Of a DNA stretch of 20,313 nt, positions 7,362 through 14,922 are shown in pieces. Numbering within the stretch: position 1 is the stretch's first letter; every line of letters begins with the position of its first letter. The stretch is taken from positions 1 through 20,313 of the forward strand of contig JAEWAQ010000043.1 in the NCBI GenBank assembly GCA_023391635.1, written 5' to 3'. The position numbers and the translations under genes are program-made. The notes under the pieces are model-generated. The model saw nothing but the letters and a program-made list of their open reading frames with translations. It was not told the DNA's origin and searched no databases. Source of the DNA: Bacillota bacterium (GTDB taxonomy: Bacteria > Bacillota > Bacilli > Paenibacillales > Paenibacillaceae).

Positions 7362-10064
7362 TTGGCCAAGCGCAAAAAGAAAAAGCCCTCGTTCGGCGCG
7401 AGCTTGAAATACGAAATCTATGGCATCCTGCTCATCACCCTGTCGATCATTACCTTTTACGGAGAAGGCCGGGGGGCTTGGGCGCTGACCAGCCTGTCCA
7501 GCCTCATTCTTGGCAAGTTTTATTTTTTGCTAGCGTTGCTTGGGGTCTGGATCGGCCTATTCGTCATGATGAAACGGCAATGGCCGCGCGGCTGGACGCC
7601 GCGAAGATCCGGATTTCTCCTGTTATGTTTGGCTTGCACGCTGATGAGCACGATTTCGTTCGCACAGAGCCGTCTGGCGCCGGTCGATGCCGTCAGTTCG
7701 CCTCACATCATCAGCGAGATGGGGACCGCGCTACGCGAACAGGTGTTAAGCTCGCCACGTGAGCCCGAATTCACGGAAGAGACCGAGGATACGGCCTACA
7801 TGGATGAAGACGGCATTCCGGTCGCCGATCTCAAGCCATGGGAGAAAGATATCGGCGGAGGCATGCTCGGCGCGTTCCAATATGCGTTGTTCTACTGGAT
7901 GTTCGGTTATTACGGCGCCAAATTCATCATGTACATACAATTCGCGATTTCGCTGCTGCTCATTTCCAACCGCTCCTATGTCGACATGGGGCGGTCGGTA
8001 CGGCTGTTCTTGCTGCGCGTCATGCCGCTGCTCGCTGCCCGGTTGTCCGCCGGACGCAAACTGCAATCGGTCAAAGCCGTTCCCGTGCAATCGGCGAACA
8101 AGCGAGGCAAGCCGCAGCAGCCAACTCCTCCTATGGATGAGGAATTGGACGAGCCGTCGCTTGATATGAAGCAGCGCAAAACGCCGCTCTTTTTTCAAAT
8201 TTTCCACGGAAAACCGGAGCAGGACACGGAGGAAACGGGGCACTCGGACTGGGAAGACGACGACGATCCGGAGTGGAGGCATTCTGCGAATTCCCCGTCT
8301 GCTCCAGGCTCGCAGGACGCGGGAAGCTCGTCCTCTCACATGACCGGACATGCTGAATCCGGGACGGAATCGACGCCGCGGTTCACGGACTTCGCCGCGC
8401 AAGTGGATGCGGAACCCGAGCCGTGGACAGCGCAAGATGATCCGGATAGCGCATCGATCGCGGCCGCCGGCGGCATGGATCACGCGGACCGCCAAACGGA
8501 CCCTCACGCTGACGACGTTAATCGCGCCGATCTGGTGCCGGGTTCATCGTCTGACCCCGGGAAGACGACGGGCAACGCGCCGGCAAGCGAAGCGGAAGCT
8601 GCCGGCAAACCCGCGCCTGTTCGCCGCAAGCCGAAGCCCTACCGTTTGCCGGGCTTGTCGCTGCTGAGCAGACCGGCGTCTGGCAGCAAGTCGGGCAATG
8701 CCGGCGACTACATCGATACCGCCCGCAAGCTGGAGGCGACGCTCGAGAGCTTCGGCGTGCGCGCGAAGGTGCTCGACGTCGCCAGAGGACCGGCGGTTAC
8801 ACGTTACGAGCTGCAGCCGGACGTCGGCGTGAAGGTGAGCCGGATCGTGAACCTGACCGACGATATCGCGCTGGCGCTGGCGGCCAAGGATATCCGCATG
8901 GAAGCGCCGATTCCAGGCAAATCTGCGATCGGGATCGAGGTGCCGAACAACGAGGTCAGCGTCGTCACGCTTCGCGAAGTCGTGGAGACGCAGGCGTTCC
9001 AGGAAGCGCCGTCCAAGCTGACGGTCGCGTTCGGCCGCGATATCTCCGGCCAGCCGATCGTCGGCAACCTGGCCAAGATGCCGCACTTGCTCGTCGCTGG
9101 CGCGACGGGCTCCGGCAAGTCGGTCTGCATCAACGGCATCATTACAAGCGTGCTGTACAAGGCGAAGCCCGACGAAGTGAAGTTCCTCATGATCGATCCG
9201 AAGATGGTCGAGCTGAATGTCTACAACGGCATTCCGCACTTGCTCGCGCCGGTCGTCACCGATCCGCGCCGCGCTTCGCTCGCTCTGAAGAAGATCGTCG
9301 TGGAAATGGAGAAGCGCTACGAGAAATTTTCCAAATCCGCAACTCGCAATATCGAAGGCTACAATGCCCTAATGCTAAGCGGGGACAATCCCGACGGCGT
9401 GCTGCCTTATATCGTCGTCATTGTGGACGAGCTTGCCGACCTGATGATGGTAGCTGCCGGCGACGTGGAGGATGCGATCACGCGGCTGGCGCAGATGGCC
9501 CGGGCGGCGGGCATCCATCTGATCATCGCGACGCAGCGTCCGTCCGTCGACGTCATCACCGGCGTCATCAAAGCGAATATCCCGAGCCGGATCGCGTTCG
9601 GCGTCTCGTCGCAAGTCGACTCCCGGACGATTCTGGACATGGTCGGCGCCGAGAAGCTGCTCGGCCGCGGGGACATGCTGTTTCTGCCGATGGGCGCCTC
9701 CAAGCCGATCCGCGTGCAAGGCGCGTTCTTGTCCGACAGCGAAGTCGAGGCCGTCGTCGGCTATGCCCGCGGCCAGGCAGAGGCGGAGTATAACGAAGAA
9801 CTCGTGCCCGAGGTAGACGATTCGGAGCCGGAGAATGCGGACGAATTCGTCGACGAATTGTTCGACCAAGCCGTGCAGATCGTTCTGGAAGCGAAGCAGG
9901 CATCTGTCTCGCTGTTGCAGAGGCGGATGCGGGTCGGTTACACGCGCGCGGCGAGGTTGATCGATTCGATGGAAGCCAAAGGCATCGTCGGCCCCTACGA
10001 GGGCAGCAAACCGCGTGAGGTGCTCATGTCGCTGGAGCAGTATCAGCAGAGAATTCCTTCTTAA
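7362..10064 (+). CDS. spoIIIE: DNA translocase FtsK/SpoIIIE
   Basis: This hexameric ATP-driven DNA pump moves the chromosome into the forespore and clears DNA from division septa. The basic N-terminus (MAKRKKKK) precedes a membrane domain with hydrophobic segments near 18-33, 50-70, 83-101 and 169-203. An acidic, low-complexity linker (about 245-445) leads to the motor. Walker A AGATGSGKS is at 579-587 and Walker B YIVVIVDELAD ends near 692. ATQRPSVDVITG follows, and a C-terminal winged-helix gamma domain (about 828-895) reads DNA polarity sequences. The start is TTG, set by GGGAGGTG (7347-7354) 7 bp upstream. At 900 residues it is longer than B. subtilis SpoIIIE (about 787), and the linker accounts for most of this. 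Synteny with tepA/ylzJ supports the SpoIIIE name. Confidence 0.96.
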   Translation: MAKRKKKKPSFGASLKYEIYGILLITLSIITFYGEGRGAWALTSLSSLILGKFYFLLALLGVWIGLFVMMKRQWPRGWTPRRSGFLLLCLACTLMSTISFAQSRLAPVDAVSSPHIISEMGTALREQVLSSPREPEFTEETEDTAYMDEDGIPVADLKPWEKDIGGGMLGAFQYALFYWMFGYYGAKFIMYIQFAISLLLISNRSYVDMGRSVRLFLLRVMPLLAARLSAGRKLQSVKAVPVQSANKRGKPQQPTPPMDEELDEPSLDMKQRKTPLFFQIFHGKPEQDTEETGHSDWEDDDDPEWRHSANSPSAPGSQDAGSSSSHMTGHAESGTESTPRFTDFAAQVDAEPEPWTAQDDPDSASIAAAGGMDHADRQTDPHADDVNRADLVPGSSSDPGKTTGNAPASEAEAAGKPAPVRRKPKPYRLPGLSLLSRPASGSKSGNAGDYIDTARKLEATLESFGVRAKVLDVARGPAVTRYELQPDVGVKVSRIVNLTDDIALALAAKDIRMEAPIPGKSAIGIEVPNNEVSVVTLREVVETQAFQEAPSKLTVAFGRDISGQPIVGNLAKMPHLLVAGATGSGKSVCINGIITSVLYKAKPDEVKFLMIDPKMVELNVYNGIPHLLAPVVTDPRRASLALKKIVVEMEKRYEKFSKSATRNIEGYNALMLSGDNPDGVLPYIVVIVDELADLMMVAAGDVEDAITRLAQMARAAGIHLIIATQRPSVDVITGVIKANIPSRIAFGVSSQVDSRTILDMVGAEKLLGRGDMLFLPMGASKPIRVQGAFLSDSEVEAVVGYARGQAEAEYNEELVPEVDDSEPENADEFVDELFDQAVQIVLEAKQASVSLLQRRMRVGYTRAARLIDSMEAKGIVGPYEGSKPREVLMSLEQYQQRIPS

Positions 10065-10073
10065 CAGTATTGG

Positions 10074-10103
10074 GTATAAGAGCCACGTTCCTTTCTCATA
10101 CTA
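10074..10103 (+). promoter_or_regulatory. Sigma-G promoter for sleB
   Basis: GTATA (10074-10078) matches the sigma-G -35 consensus gHATR, and CATACTA (10097-10103) matches the -10 consensus CATnHTA, with an 18-bp spacer. All defined positions agree. Known sleB genes in Bacillus are transcribed in the forespore by sigma-G, which fits. The predicted start is near 10110. Confidence 0.72.
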
Positions 10104-10132
10104 ACGAGCGATACTTCAAGTGATGAGAAAGG
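10090..10132 (+). promoter_or_regulatory. Inverted repeat covering sleB -10 element and ribosome binding site
   Basis: CCTTTCTCAT (10090-10099) and ATGAGAAAGG (10123-10132) form a perfect 10-bp inverted repeat with a 23-base loop. The left arm includes the first bases of the sigma-G -10 element. The right arm ends with AAAGG, the only ribosome binding site candidate for sleB. No T run follows, so it is not an intrinsic terminator. RNA reading through from spoIIIE would contain both arms, whereas RNA started near 10110 would lack the left arm. Confidence 0.7.
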
Positions 10133-10144
10133 CGTGAGCTCAAG

Positions 10145-10909
10145 GTGAGTTATCGTCTCGTGATTGTTACGTGCTGTCTTGTCGTCGGGCTGCTGGCGCT
10201 GTTCAAATTCGAACATAATCACACCGCTACGGAGACGTTCGGCACGGCCATTCTGCGACAAGGGTCGACGGGCAACGACGTATACGAATTGCAAGGCAGG
10301 TTAAAATTCCTCGGTTACTACGACGGCAAGGTAGACGGCGTGTTCGGCGCAAAGACGAAAAATGCGGTAACCTGGTTCCAATGGAAATTCGGCTTGAAAT
10401 CGGACGGGCTGGTCGGCTCGAAGACGAAGCTGAAGCTGTGGAGCGCGACGAAGGACTGGAAGCCGACGGCGGCCGACTTGCCTCCGCAGGCAGGCGCCGG
10501 CAACAATGCGGCGAAACCGGATGGGAAAATTCCCGCGGCCAACACGAAAGGGTTCACGGATAAAGATTTGAAGATGATGGCCAATGCCGTATACGGCGAG
10601 TCTCGAGGAGAACCGTACTTGGGGCAGGTAGCGGTGGCCGCCGTCATTCTGAATCGCGTCGAATCCTCGCAATTTCCGAATACGCCGACCGGCGTCATTT
10701 TCCAGCCTGGCGCCTTCACGGCTGTGGCCGACGGACAAATCTGGCTGACGCCGAACGACAGCGCCATGAAAGCGGTGAAGGACGCGCTTAGCGGCTGGGA
10801 CCCGACGGACGGCTGTCTGTACTATTTCAACCCGGAAACGGCGACGTCCAAGTGGATCTGGTCGCGGCCGCAATACAAGAAGATCGGCAAACATATTTTT
10901 TGCAGATAG
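10145..10909 (+). CDS. sleB: Spore cortex-lytic enzyme, SleB type
   Basis: This 254-residue cell wall hydrolase has the SleB architecture. An N-terminal hydrophobic segment (about 4-20) serves as signal or anchor. A peptidoglycan-binding domain (38-98) carries the repeat-type GSTGNDVYELQGRLKFLGYYDGKVDG pattern, here split as GSTGNDVYELQ and LGYYDGKVDGVFG. A linker follows, then a SleB/Hydrolase_2 catalytic domain (138-254) with YGESRGEP containing the likely catalytic Glu152, and WLTPNDSAM. SleB is a lytic transglycosylase acting on muramic-lactam cortex during germination. The start is GTG, with AAAGG 12 bp upstream and no better in-frame alternative. The usual partner gene ypeB does not follow, and a hairpin comes directly after the stop. 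A vegetative SleB-like paralogue is the alternative, but the sigma-G-like promoter argues for a spore role. Confidence 0.88.
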   Translation: MSYRLVIVTCCLVVGLLALFKFEHNHTATETFGTAILRQGSTGNDVYELQGRLKFLGYYDGKVDGVFGAKTKNAVTWFQWKFGLKSDGLVGSKTKLKLWSATKDWKPTAADLPPQAGAGNNAAKPDGKIPAANTKGFTDKDLKMMANAVYGESRGEPYLGQVAVAAVILNRVESSQFPNTPTGVIFQPGAFTAVADGQIWLTPNDSAMKAVKDALSGWDPTDGCLYYFNPETATSKWIWSRPQYKKIGKHIFCR

Positions 10910-10928
10910 GCGGCGGACAGCCGCCTTT
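10909..10928 (+). terminator. Terminator after sleB
   Basis: GGCGGC (10909-10914) pairs with GCCGCC (10920-10925) around a 5-base loop, followed by TTTATTT. The hairpin starts at the last base of the sleB stop codon. The T tract is modest. Confidence 0.6.
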
Positions 10929-10939
10929 ATTTCCAGCAT

Positions 10940-10969
10940 TTGCTTCTCCCTTGTCCCATCGGGTAGAAT
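10940..10969 (+). promoter_or_regulatory. Candidate promoter for the ymfF block
   Basis: TAGAAT at 10964-10969 matches 5 of 6 at -10. TTGCTT at 10940-10945 matches 3 of 6 at -35, with an 18-bp spacer. It lies between the sleB terminator and ymfF, where a promoter is expected. Confidence 0.42.
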
Positions 10970-11051
10970 GGGGCTGAATATTCGCTTGATGCGCATGAAC
11001 GCGTGAAGTGAATGGGACCAATGACTTTACGTGTGCGAAGGGGCTGGAGGC

Positions 11052-12353
11052 ATGATGCCGGAAAACTTTGAACGCGGTACGATCGGACGGCTGCGGTTGC
11101 ACGTGCTGCCGACAAAGCGCTTCAAGACGTTCGCCGTATCGCTGTATGCGGGCGTTCCGCTGACCGAATCCGGGGTGACGCCTACGGCGCTCACCCCTTT
11201 TGTGCTGCGCAGGGGAACGGAATCTTATCCGGAGACGATCGCGTTTCGGGAGCGGTTGGACGAATTGTACGGCGCGGGCTTCGGATTCGATCTGTACAAA
11301 AGAGGCGACCATCAGATTGCGCAATTTCGTCTGGACATGATCAACGACCGGTTCGTCTCGACGGATACGCCGTTGCTGCAAGCGGCGTTGCGGTTTTTGG
11401 GCGAAGTGCTGACCATGCCGGCGCTCGAAGACGGCCGGTTCCGAACCCGCTACGTCGACGCGGAGAAGATGACGGTAACCAAGCGGATCGAAGCCGTCAT
11501 TAATGACAAGATTCGCTATGCAGCGGAAAGATGCGTGGAAGAGATGTGCAAGGACGAACCGTATCGCCTGCCCGCGATCGGGCGCAAGGAAGATCTGGCT
11601 TCCTTGGATGCCGCATCGCTATTCGACCATTACCGCCAGTGGCTGACGCAAGCTTCGCTGGACTTGTACGTGGCGGGGGATACGAGCCTGGAGGAAGTTC
11701 AGACGATTGCAGAGCTTGCTTTCCGCTTGCCGGACGGTGCACCCGCTGCGTACGCTGCGCCGAGTCTGCGCAAAGCCAGAGATCGCGTACAGACAGTCGT
11801 AGAGCGACTGGACGTCGGACAGGGCAAGCTCAATATGGGACTGCGCACCGGCATCGTCTATGGCAGTCCCGAATATTACGACATGCTGATGTATAACGGA
11901 TTGCTGGGTGCGTTTCCGCATTCGAAGCTGTTCGTCAACGTGCGGGAGAAAGCAAGCTTGGCTTATTACGCTTCTTCCCGGTTGGACGGTCATAAGGGGC
12001 TGCTGACCATTCAATCGGGCATCGAAATTCCGAATTACGAGCGTGCTGTCGGTATTATCCGGGAGCAGCTGTCGGCGATGGAACGCGGTGAATTCGCAGA
12101 GGAAGATATCGTCCGCACGAAGGCGATGCTCGGCAGCCAGCTGCTGGAAATCCGCGATTCGGCTTTCGAGCGGATGAGCTTCGACTTTGGCGGAGCGATC
12201 GCGGGCGTGGAGCAGTCGGCCGAACAATGGATCGAAGCCATCGAGGCGGTGACGCCCGAGCGGATTACCGCAGCGGCCGGCAGCGTGGCGCTCGACACGA
12301 TCTACTTCCTGCGAGACAATGGCGGAGAAGTCTCTGCGAAGGAAGGTGCCTAA
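11052..12353 (+). CDS. ymfF: M16-family peptidase-like protein YmfF
   Basis: This is an insulinase-fold (M16) protein of the YmfF family, 433 residues from the chosen start against about 426 in B. subtilis. The expected HxxEH zinc site is missing: the corresponding N-terminal region reads ALTPFVLRRGTESYPE with no such motif. The C-terminal half is a standard M16 domain (NMGLRTGIVYGSPEYYDM, LFVNVREKASLAYYASSRLDG). It is probably the inactive partner of the downstream YmfH. The start is ambiguous. GTG at 11031 has no ribosome site, ATG 11052 has AAGGGG 8 bp upstream, and ATG 11055 has GGAGG only 4 bp upstream. The stop is 3 bp before ymfH, so the pair is co-translated. Confidence 0.9.
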   Translation: MMPENFERGTIGRLRLHVLPTKRFKTFAVSLYAGVPLTESGVTPTALTPFVLRRGTESYPETIAFRERLDELYGAGFGFDLYKRGDHQIAQFRLDMINDRFVSTDTPLLQAALRFLGEVLTMPALEDGRFRTRYVDAEKMTVTKRIEAVINDKIRYAAERCVEEMCKDEPYRLPAIGRKEDLASLDAASLFDHYRQWLTQASLDLYVAGDTSLEEVQTIAELAFRLPDGAPAAYAAPSLRKARDRVQTVVERLDVGQGKLNMGLRTGIVYGSPEYYDMLMYNGLLGAFPHSKLFVNVREKASLAYYASSRLDGHKGLLTIQSGIEIPNYERAVGIIREQLSAMERGEFAEEDIVRTKAMLGSQLLEIRDSAFERMSFDFGGAIAGVEQSAEQWIEAIEAVTPERITAAAGSVALDTIYFLRDNGGEVSAKEGA

Positions 12354-12356
12354 AGA

Positions 12357-13643
12357 GTGAAGCGATTGGATTATCCGCAGTTGCAGGAAACGCTGTGGCA
12401 CGAGACGCTGGCTAACGGGCTCGAGGTCTATTTGCTGCCCAAGCCCGGATTCACGAAATCGTATGCGACTTTCACGACGAAATATGGCTCGATCGACAAT
12501 CGGTTCAAACCGCCGGGCAAGTCGGAAATGCAGGTGCCGGACGGCATCGCCCATTTTCTCGAGCATAAGATGTTTGAAGAGCCGGACGGAGACGTGTTCT
12601 CTCGTTTTGCTGCGCAAGGGGCTTCCGCGAACGCCTATACGGGCTTTGACCGTACGGTCTATCTGTTTTCCGCCACGCGGCAAGTCGATCGCAATCTGCT
12701 GACGCTGATCGATTTCGTGCAAAACCCTTATTTCACTGACGAGAACGTCGAGAAAGAGAAAGGGATCATCATTCAGGAGATCGACATGTACCGGGACAAT
12801 CCGGAATGGCGCGTCTACTTCGGCTTGATCGAAGCGCTGTACAGATCACATCCCGTCCATATCGATATTGCCGGAACAGCCGATTCGGTGCGTTCGATTA
12901 CGAAGGAGATGCTGTACGATTGCTACCGCACGTTCTATCATCCGTCCAACATGACGTTATTCGTCGTCGGGGGCATTGACCCCGAGCAGGTGCTGGAACT
13001 TGTGCGCAACAACCAGGCGGCCAAATCGTTCCCTCCCGGCGGGAAAATCGAGCGCTTCTTCTCGGAGGAACCTGTGGACGTGCGCGAGCGGGAGCGCGTC
13101 GTGCAACTGCCGGTATCGCTGTCCAAGTGCTTGTTCGGATTCAAGGAAGCGCCAGGTCCGGCGAGCGGCGAAGAGGCGGTCAAGCGGGAGCTGGCGACCA
13201 AGCTTGCGCTTGAAACGATGCTCGGTTCGAGCTCGACGTTGTATCAGGCGCTGTACGAGGACAATTTAATTACGGACGGTTTCGGGCATGAGTACAACAC
13301 GGGTCCCGGCTTCGCCTTCTCGGCGATCGGCGGCGACACTCCCGATCCCGAGGCGCTGCGCGAGCGGGTATGTCAGGCGCTGTACGAGGCGGCGGAGCGA
13401 GGAATCGATGCCGGTACGTTCGAACGTACGCGCCGCAAGCGGATCGGAACGTTCCTGCGGATGATGAACAGTCCCGAGGCGATCGCCGGCGAGTTTACGC
13501 GTTACCGGCATAGGGGCGGGGACCTGTTCCGGGTCGTGGAGCTGTACGAACGCTTGACGATGGAAGAAGTCCAGGCTCGCTTGAAGGAACATGCGGGGGC
13601 GGATCGTCTGGCGGTCTCCGTCGTGAGGAGCGGTACGGCTTGA
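12357..13643 (+). CDS. ymfH: M16-family zinc peptidase YmfH
   Basis: This 428-residue M16 peptidase has an intact catalytic site. HFLEH at 66-70 gives two zinc histidines and the general base Glu69, and EKGIIIQE (134-141) supplies the third ligand, Glu141, with the typical E-x6-E spacing. The C-terminal M16 domain follows. Length equals B. subtilis YmfH. The start is GTG with GGAAGGTG at 12341-12348. Adjacent YmfF lacks the zinc motif, so an active/inactive heterodimer is likely, as in bacterial M16B pairs. The substrate is unknown. In Bacillus and relatives the pair sits in the same block as ymfI-ymfM. Confidence 0.94.
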   Translation: MKRLDYPQLQETLWHETLANGLEVYLLPKPGFTKSYATFTTKYGSIDNRFKPPGKSEMQVPDGIAHFLEHKMFEEPDGDVFSRFAAQGASANAYTGFDRTVYLFSATRQVDRNLLTLIDFVQNPYFTDENVEKEKGIIIQEIDMYRDNPEWRVYFGLIEALYRSHPVHIDIAGTADSVRSITKEMLYDCYRTFYHPSNMTLFVVGGIDPEQVLELVRNNQAAKSFPPGGKIERFFSEEPVDVRERERVVQLPVSLSKCLFGFKEAPGPASGEEAVKRELATKLALETMLGSSSTLYQALYEDNLITDGFGHEYNTGPGFAFSAIGGDTPDPEALRERVCQALYEAAERGIDAGTFERTRRKRIGTFLRMMNSPEAIAGEFTRYRHRGGDLFRVVELYERLTMEEVQARLKEHAGADRLAVSVVRSGTA

Positions 13644-14377
13644 GCCGCCGCCTGGCGCTCGTGACCGGGGCATCGCGGGGCATCGGTGCGGCGACGGCGC
13701 AAAAGCTGGCGGCCAGCGGCTTCGATGTCATCATTCCTTACCTTGCGTCGGAAGCAACCGCTGCGGAGGTGGCGGCTGCTTGCAGAGAGCTCGGCGCGTC
13801 TGCCGAGACGGTCCGCACGGACGTTCGGGATGCCGCGTCGCTGGCTTCATTGAAGGAATGGCTCGACGGGAAGGGAATGTCGCCGGATATTTTGGTGCAC
13901 AGCGCGGGCACCTCGCACTACGGCTTGCTGGCCGACTGCGGCGACGAAGCGTGGGACGATCTGATGAATGTCCATCTGAAAGCCGCGTACCGCTTGACGC
14001 GCCTGTTCTCGGGCGCCATGGCTTGGCGGCGGTGGGGCAGAATCGTCTATCTGTCCAGCATCTGGGGCGTCACCGGCGCAGCGGGCGAAGCGGCCTATGC
14101 AGCCGCCAAGGGCGGGCTCAATGCGTTTGCCAAATCGATGGCGCAGGAGCTCGCGTCCGCTCGCGTAACGGTCAATGCAGTCGCTCCCGGCGCGATCGCC
14201 ACCGACATGCTCGGTACATTAAGCGCAGACGAACGCGGCACGCTCGAGCGGTCCATCCCGCTGGGGCGGCTCGGCCGGCCTGACGAAGTCGCGGACTTGA
14301 TTCGGTATCTCGTATCGGAAGACGCAGGCTATGTCACCGGCCAGGTCATCGGGTTGAACGGCGGATGGCAGGCATAA
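13640..14377 (+). CDS. ymfI: Short-chain dehydrogenase/reductase YmfI
   Basis: This 245-residue NAD(P)-dependent oxidoreductase is FabG-like. The cofactor loop is TGASRGIG (9-16). Catalytic Ser140, Tyr153 and Lys157 lie in LSSIWG and YAAAKGG, and the C-terminus has GRPDEVADLIRYLVSEDAGYVTGQVIGLNGG. Two usual asparagines are changed. The NNAG motif reads HSAG (87-90), and the tetrad Asn position reads His112 (MNVHLKA). The start is TTG overlapping the ymfH stop, with GAGGAG (13625-13630) 9 bp upstream. FabG is the nearest paralogue, but the position after ymfFH identifies it as YmfI. The substrate is unknown. Confidence 0.93.
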   Translation: MSRRLALVTGASRGIGAATAQKLAASGFDVIIPYLASEATAAEVAAACRELGASAETVRTDVRDAASLASLKEWLDGKGMSPDILVHSAGTSHYGLLADCGDEAWDDLMNVHLKAAYRLTRLFSGAMAWRRWGRIVYLSSIWGVTGAAGEAAYAAAKGGLNAFAKSMAQELASARVTVNAVAPGAIATDMLGTLSADERGTLERSIPLGRLGRPDEVADLIRYLVSEDAGYVTGQVIGLNGGWQA

Positions 14378-14478
14378 GGCTGCCCGTCTCCGGGTATATT
14401 ATCGGCGAAGCTTGTTTTCCGACTTCTTAACCGCGGGAAACATGGGCTGACTTATTAACCCGGAGGAGGCAAACGACG

Positions 14479-14730
14479 ATGTCGACGGTGCTGAGCAATT
14501 TCGATACGTGGAAGAAGTTCCTGGGCGAGCGCGTAACGGCGGCCAAAAGCATGGGGCTGAACGAAGAGACGATCGCGAAACTGGCTTTCGAAATCGGCGA
14601 ATTTCTGGATAACAAGGTCGATCCCAAAAATGACGAGGAACGCGTGCTGAAGGAACTGTGGGACATAGGAGACGAATCCGAACGGAAGACGATCGCGCGC
14701 ATGATGGTGAAATTGGCCGAAAACAAGTGA
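14479..14730 (+). CDS. ymfJ: DUF3243 protein YmfJ
   Basis: This 83-residue, charged, all-helical small protein matches the DUF3243 family (B. subtilis YmfJ, about 85 residues). FDTWKKFLGERVTAAKSMG and AFEIGEFLDNKVDPKNDEE are the recognisable blocks, and the C-terminus is helical (DESERKTIARMMVKLAENK). The function is unknown, and there is no signal peptide or membrane segment. A very strong GGAGGAGG (14462-14469) lies 9 bp before the ATG, suggesting high translation. The 101-bp gap from ymfI holds two copies of GACTT[C/A]TTAACC (14421-14432 and 14449-14460) but no convincing promoter. Confidence 0.92.
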   Translation: MSTVLSNFDTWKKFLGERVTAAKSMGLNEETIAKLAFEIGEFLDNKVDPKNDEERVLKELWDIGDESERKTIARMMVKLAENK

Positions 14731-14756
14731 CATCGCCGATTTTGGTCTTCATTCTC

Positions 14757-14788
14757 GACAGAAAGCCTCCTTCGGGAGGCTTTCTGTC
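14757..14788 (+). terminator. Perfect 14-bp hairpin with TTCG loop after ymfJ
   Basis: GACAGAAAGCCTCC (14757-14770) pairs perfectly with GGAGGCTTTCTGTC (14775-14788) around a TTCG tetraloop. An A-rich stretch upstream and CTTTCT on the 3' side resemble a bidirectional terminator, but there is no true T run beyond the stem. A second dyad, AAAGTCC (14790-14796) and GGACTTT (14810-14816), follows at once. Confidence 0.6.
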
Positions 14789-14840
14789 CAAAGTCCGGGG
14801 AATAAAGAAGGACTTTAGGCGCAAACGTATTGAACATTTT

Positions 14841-14869
14841 TTGCAGGATATTGGGGAGCGTTGTAGAAT
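14841..14869 (+). promoter_or_regulatory. Candidate promoter for ymfK
   Basis: TAGAAT (14864-14869) matches 5 of 6 at -10, and TTGCAG (14841-14846) matches 3 of 6 at -35, with a 17-bp spacer. It lies between the ymfJ hairpin and ymfK. Confidence 0.5.
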
Positions 14870-14922
14870 AAAAGTAGATGGAAGGCATTTGCGATTGATG
14901 CTTGAACCATCCGAGGTGTTGC

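Noticed and set aside
14421..14460. Two copies of GACTT[C/A]TTAACC before ymfJ as an operator
   Set aside because: Only two 12-bp copies 28 bp apart, with no convincing promoter to regulate. It could be chance or a small duplication.
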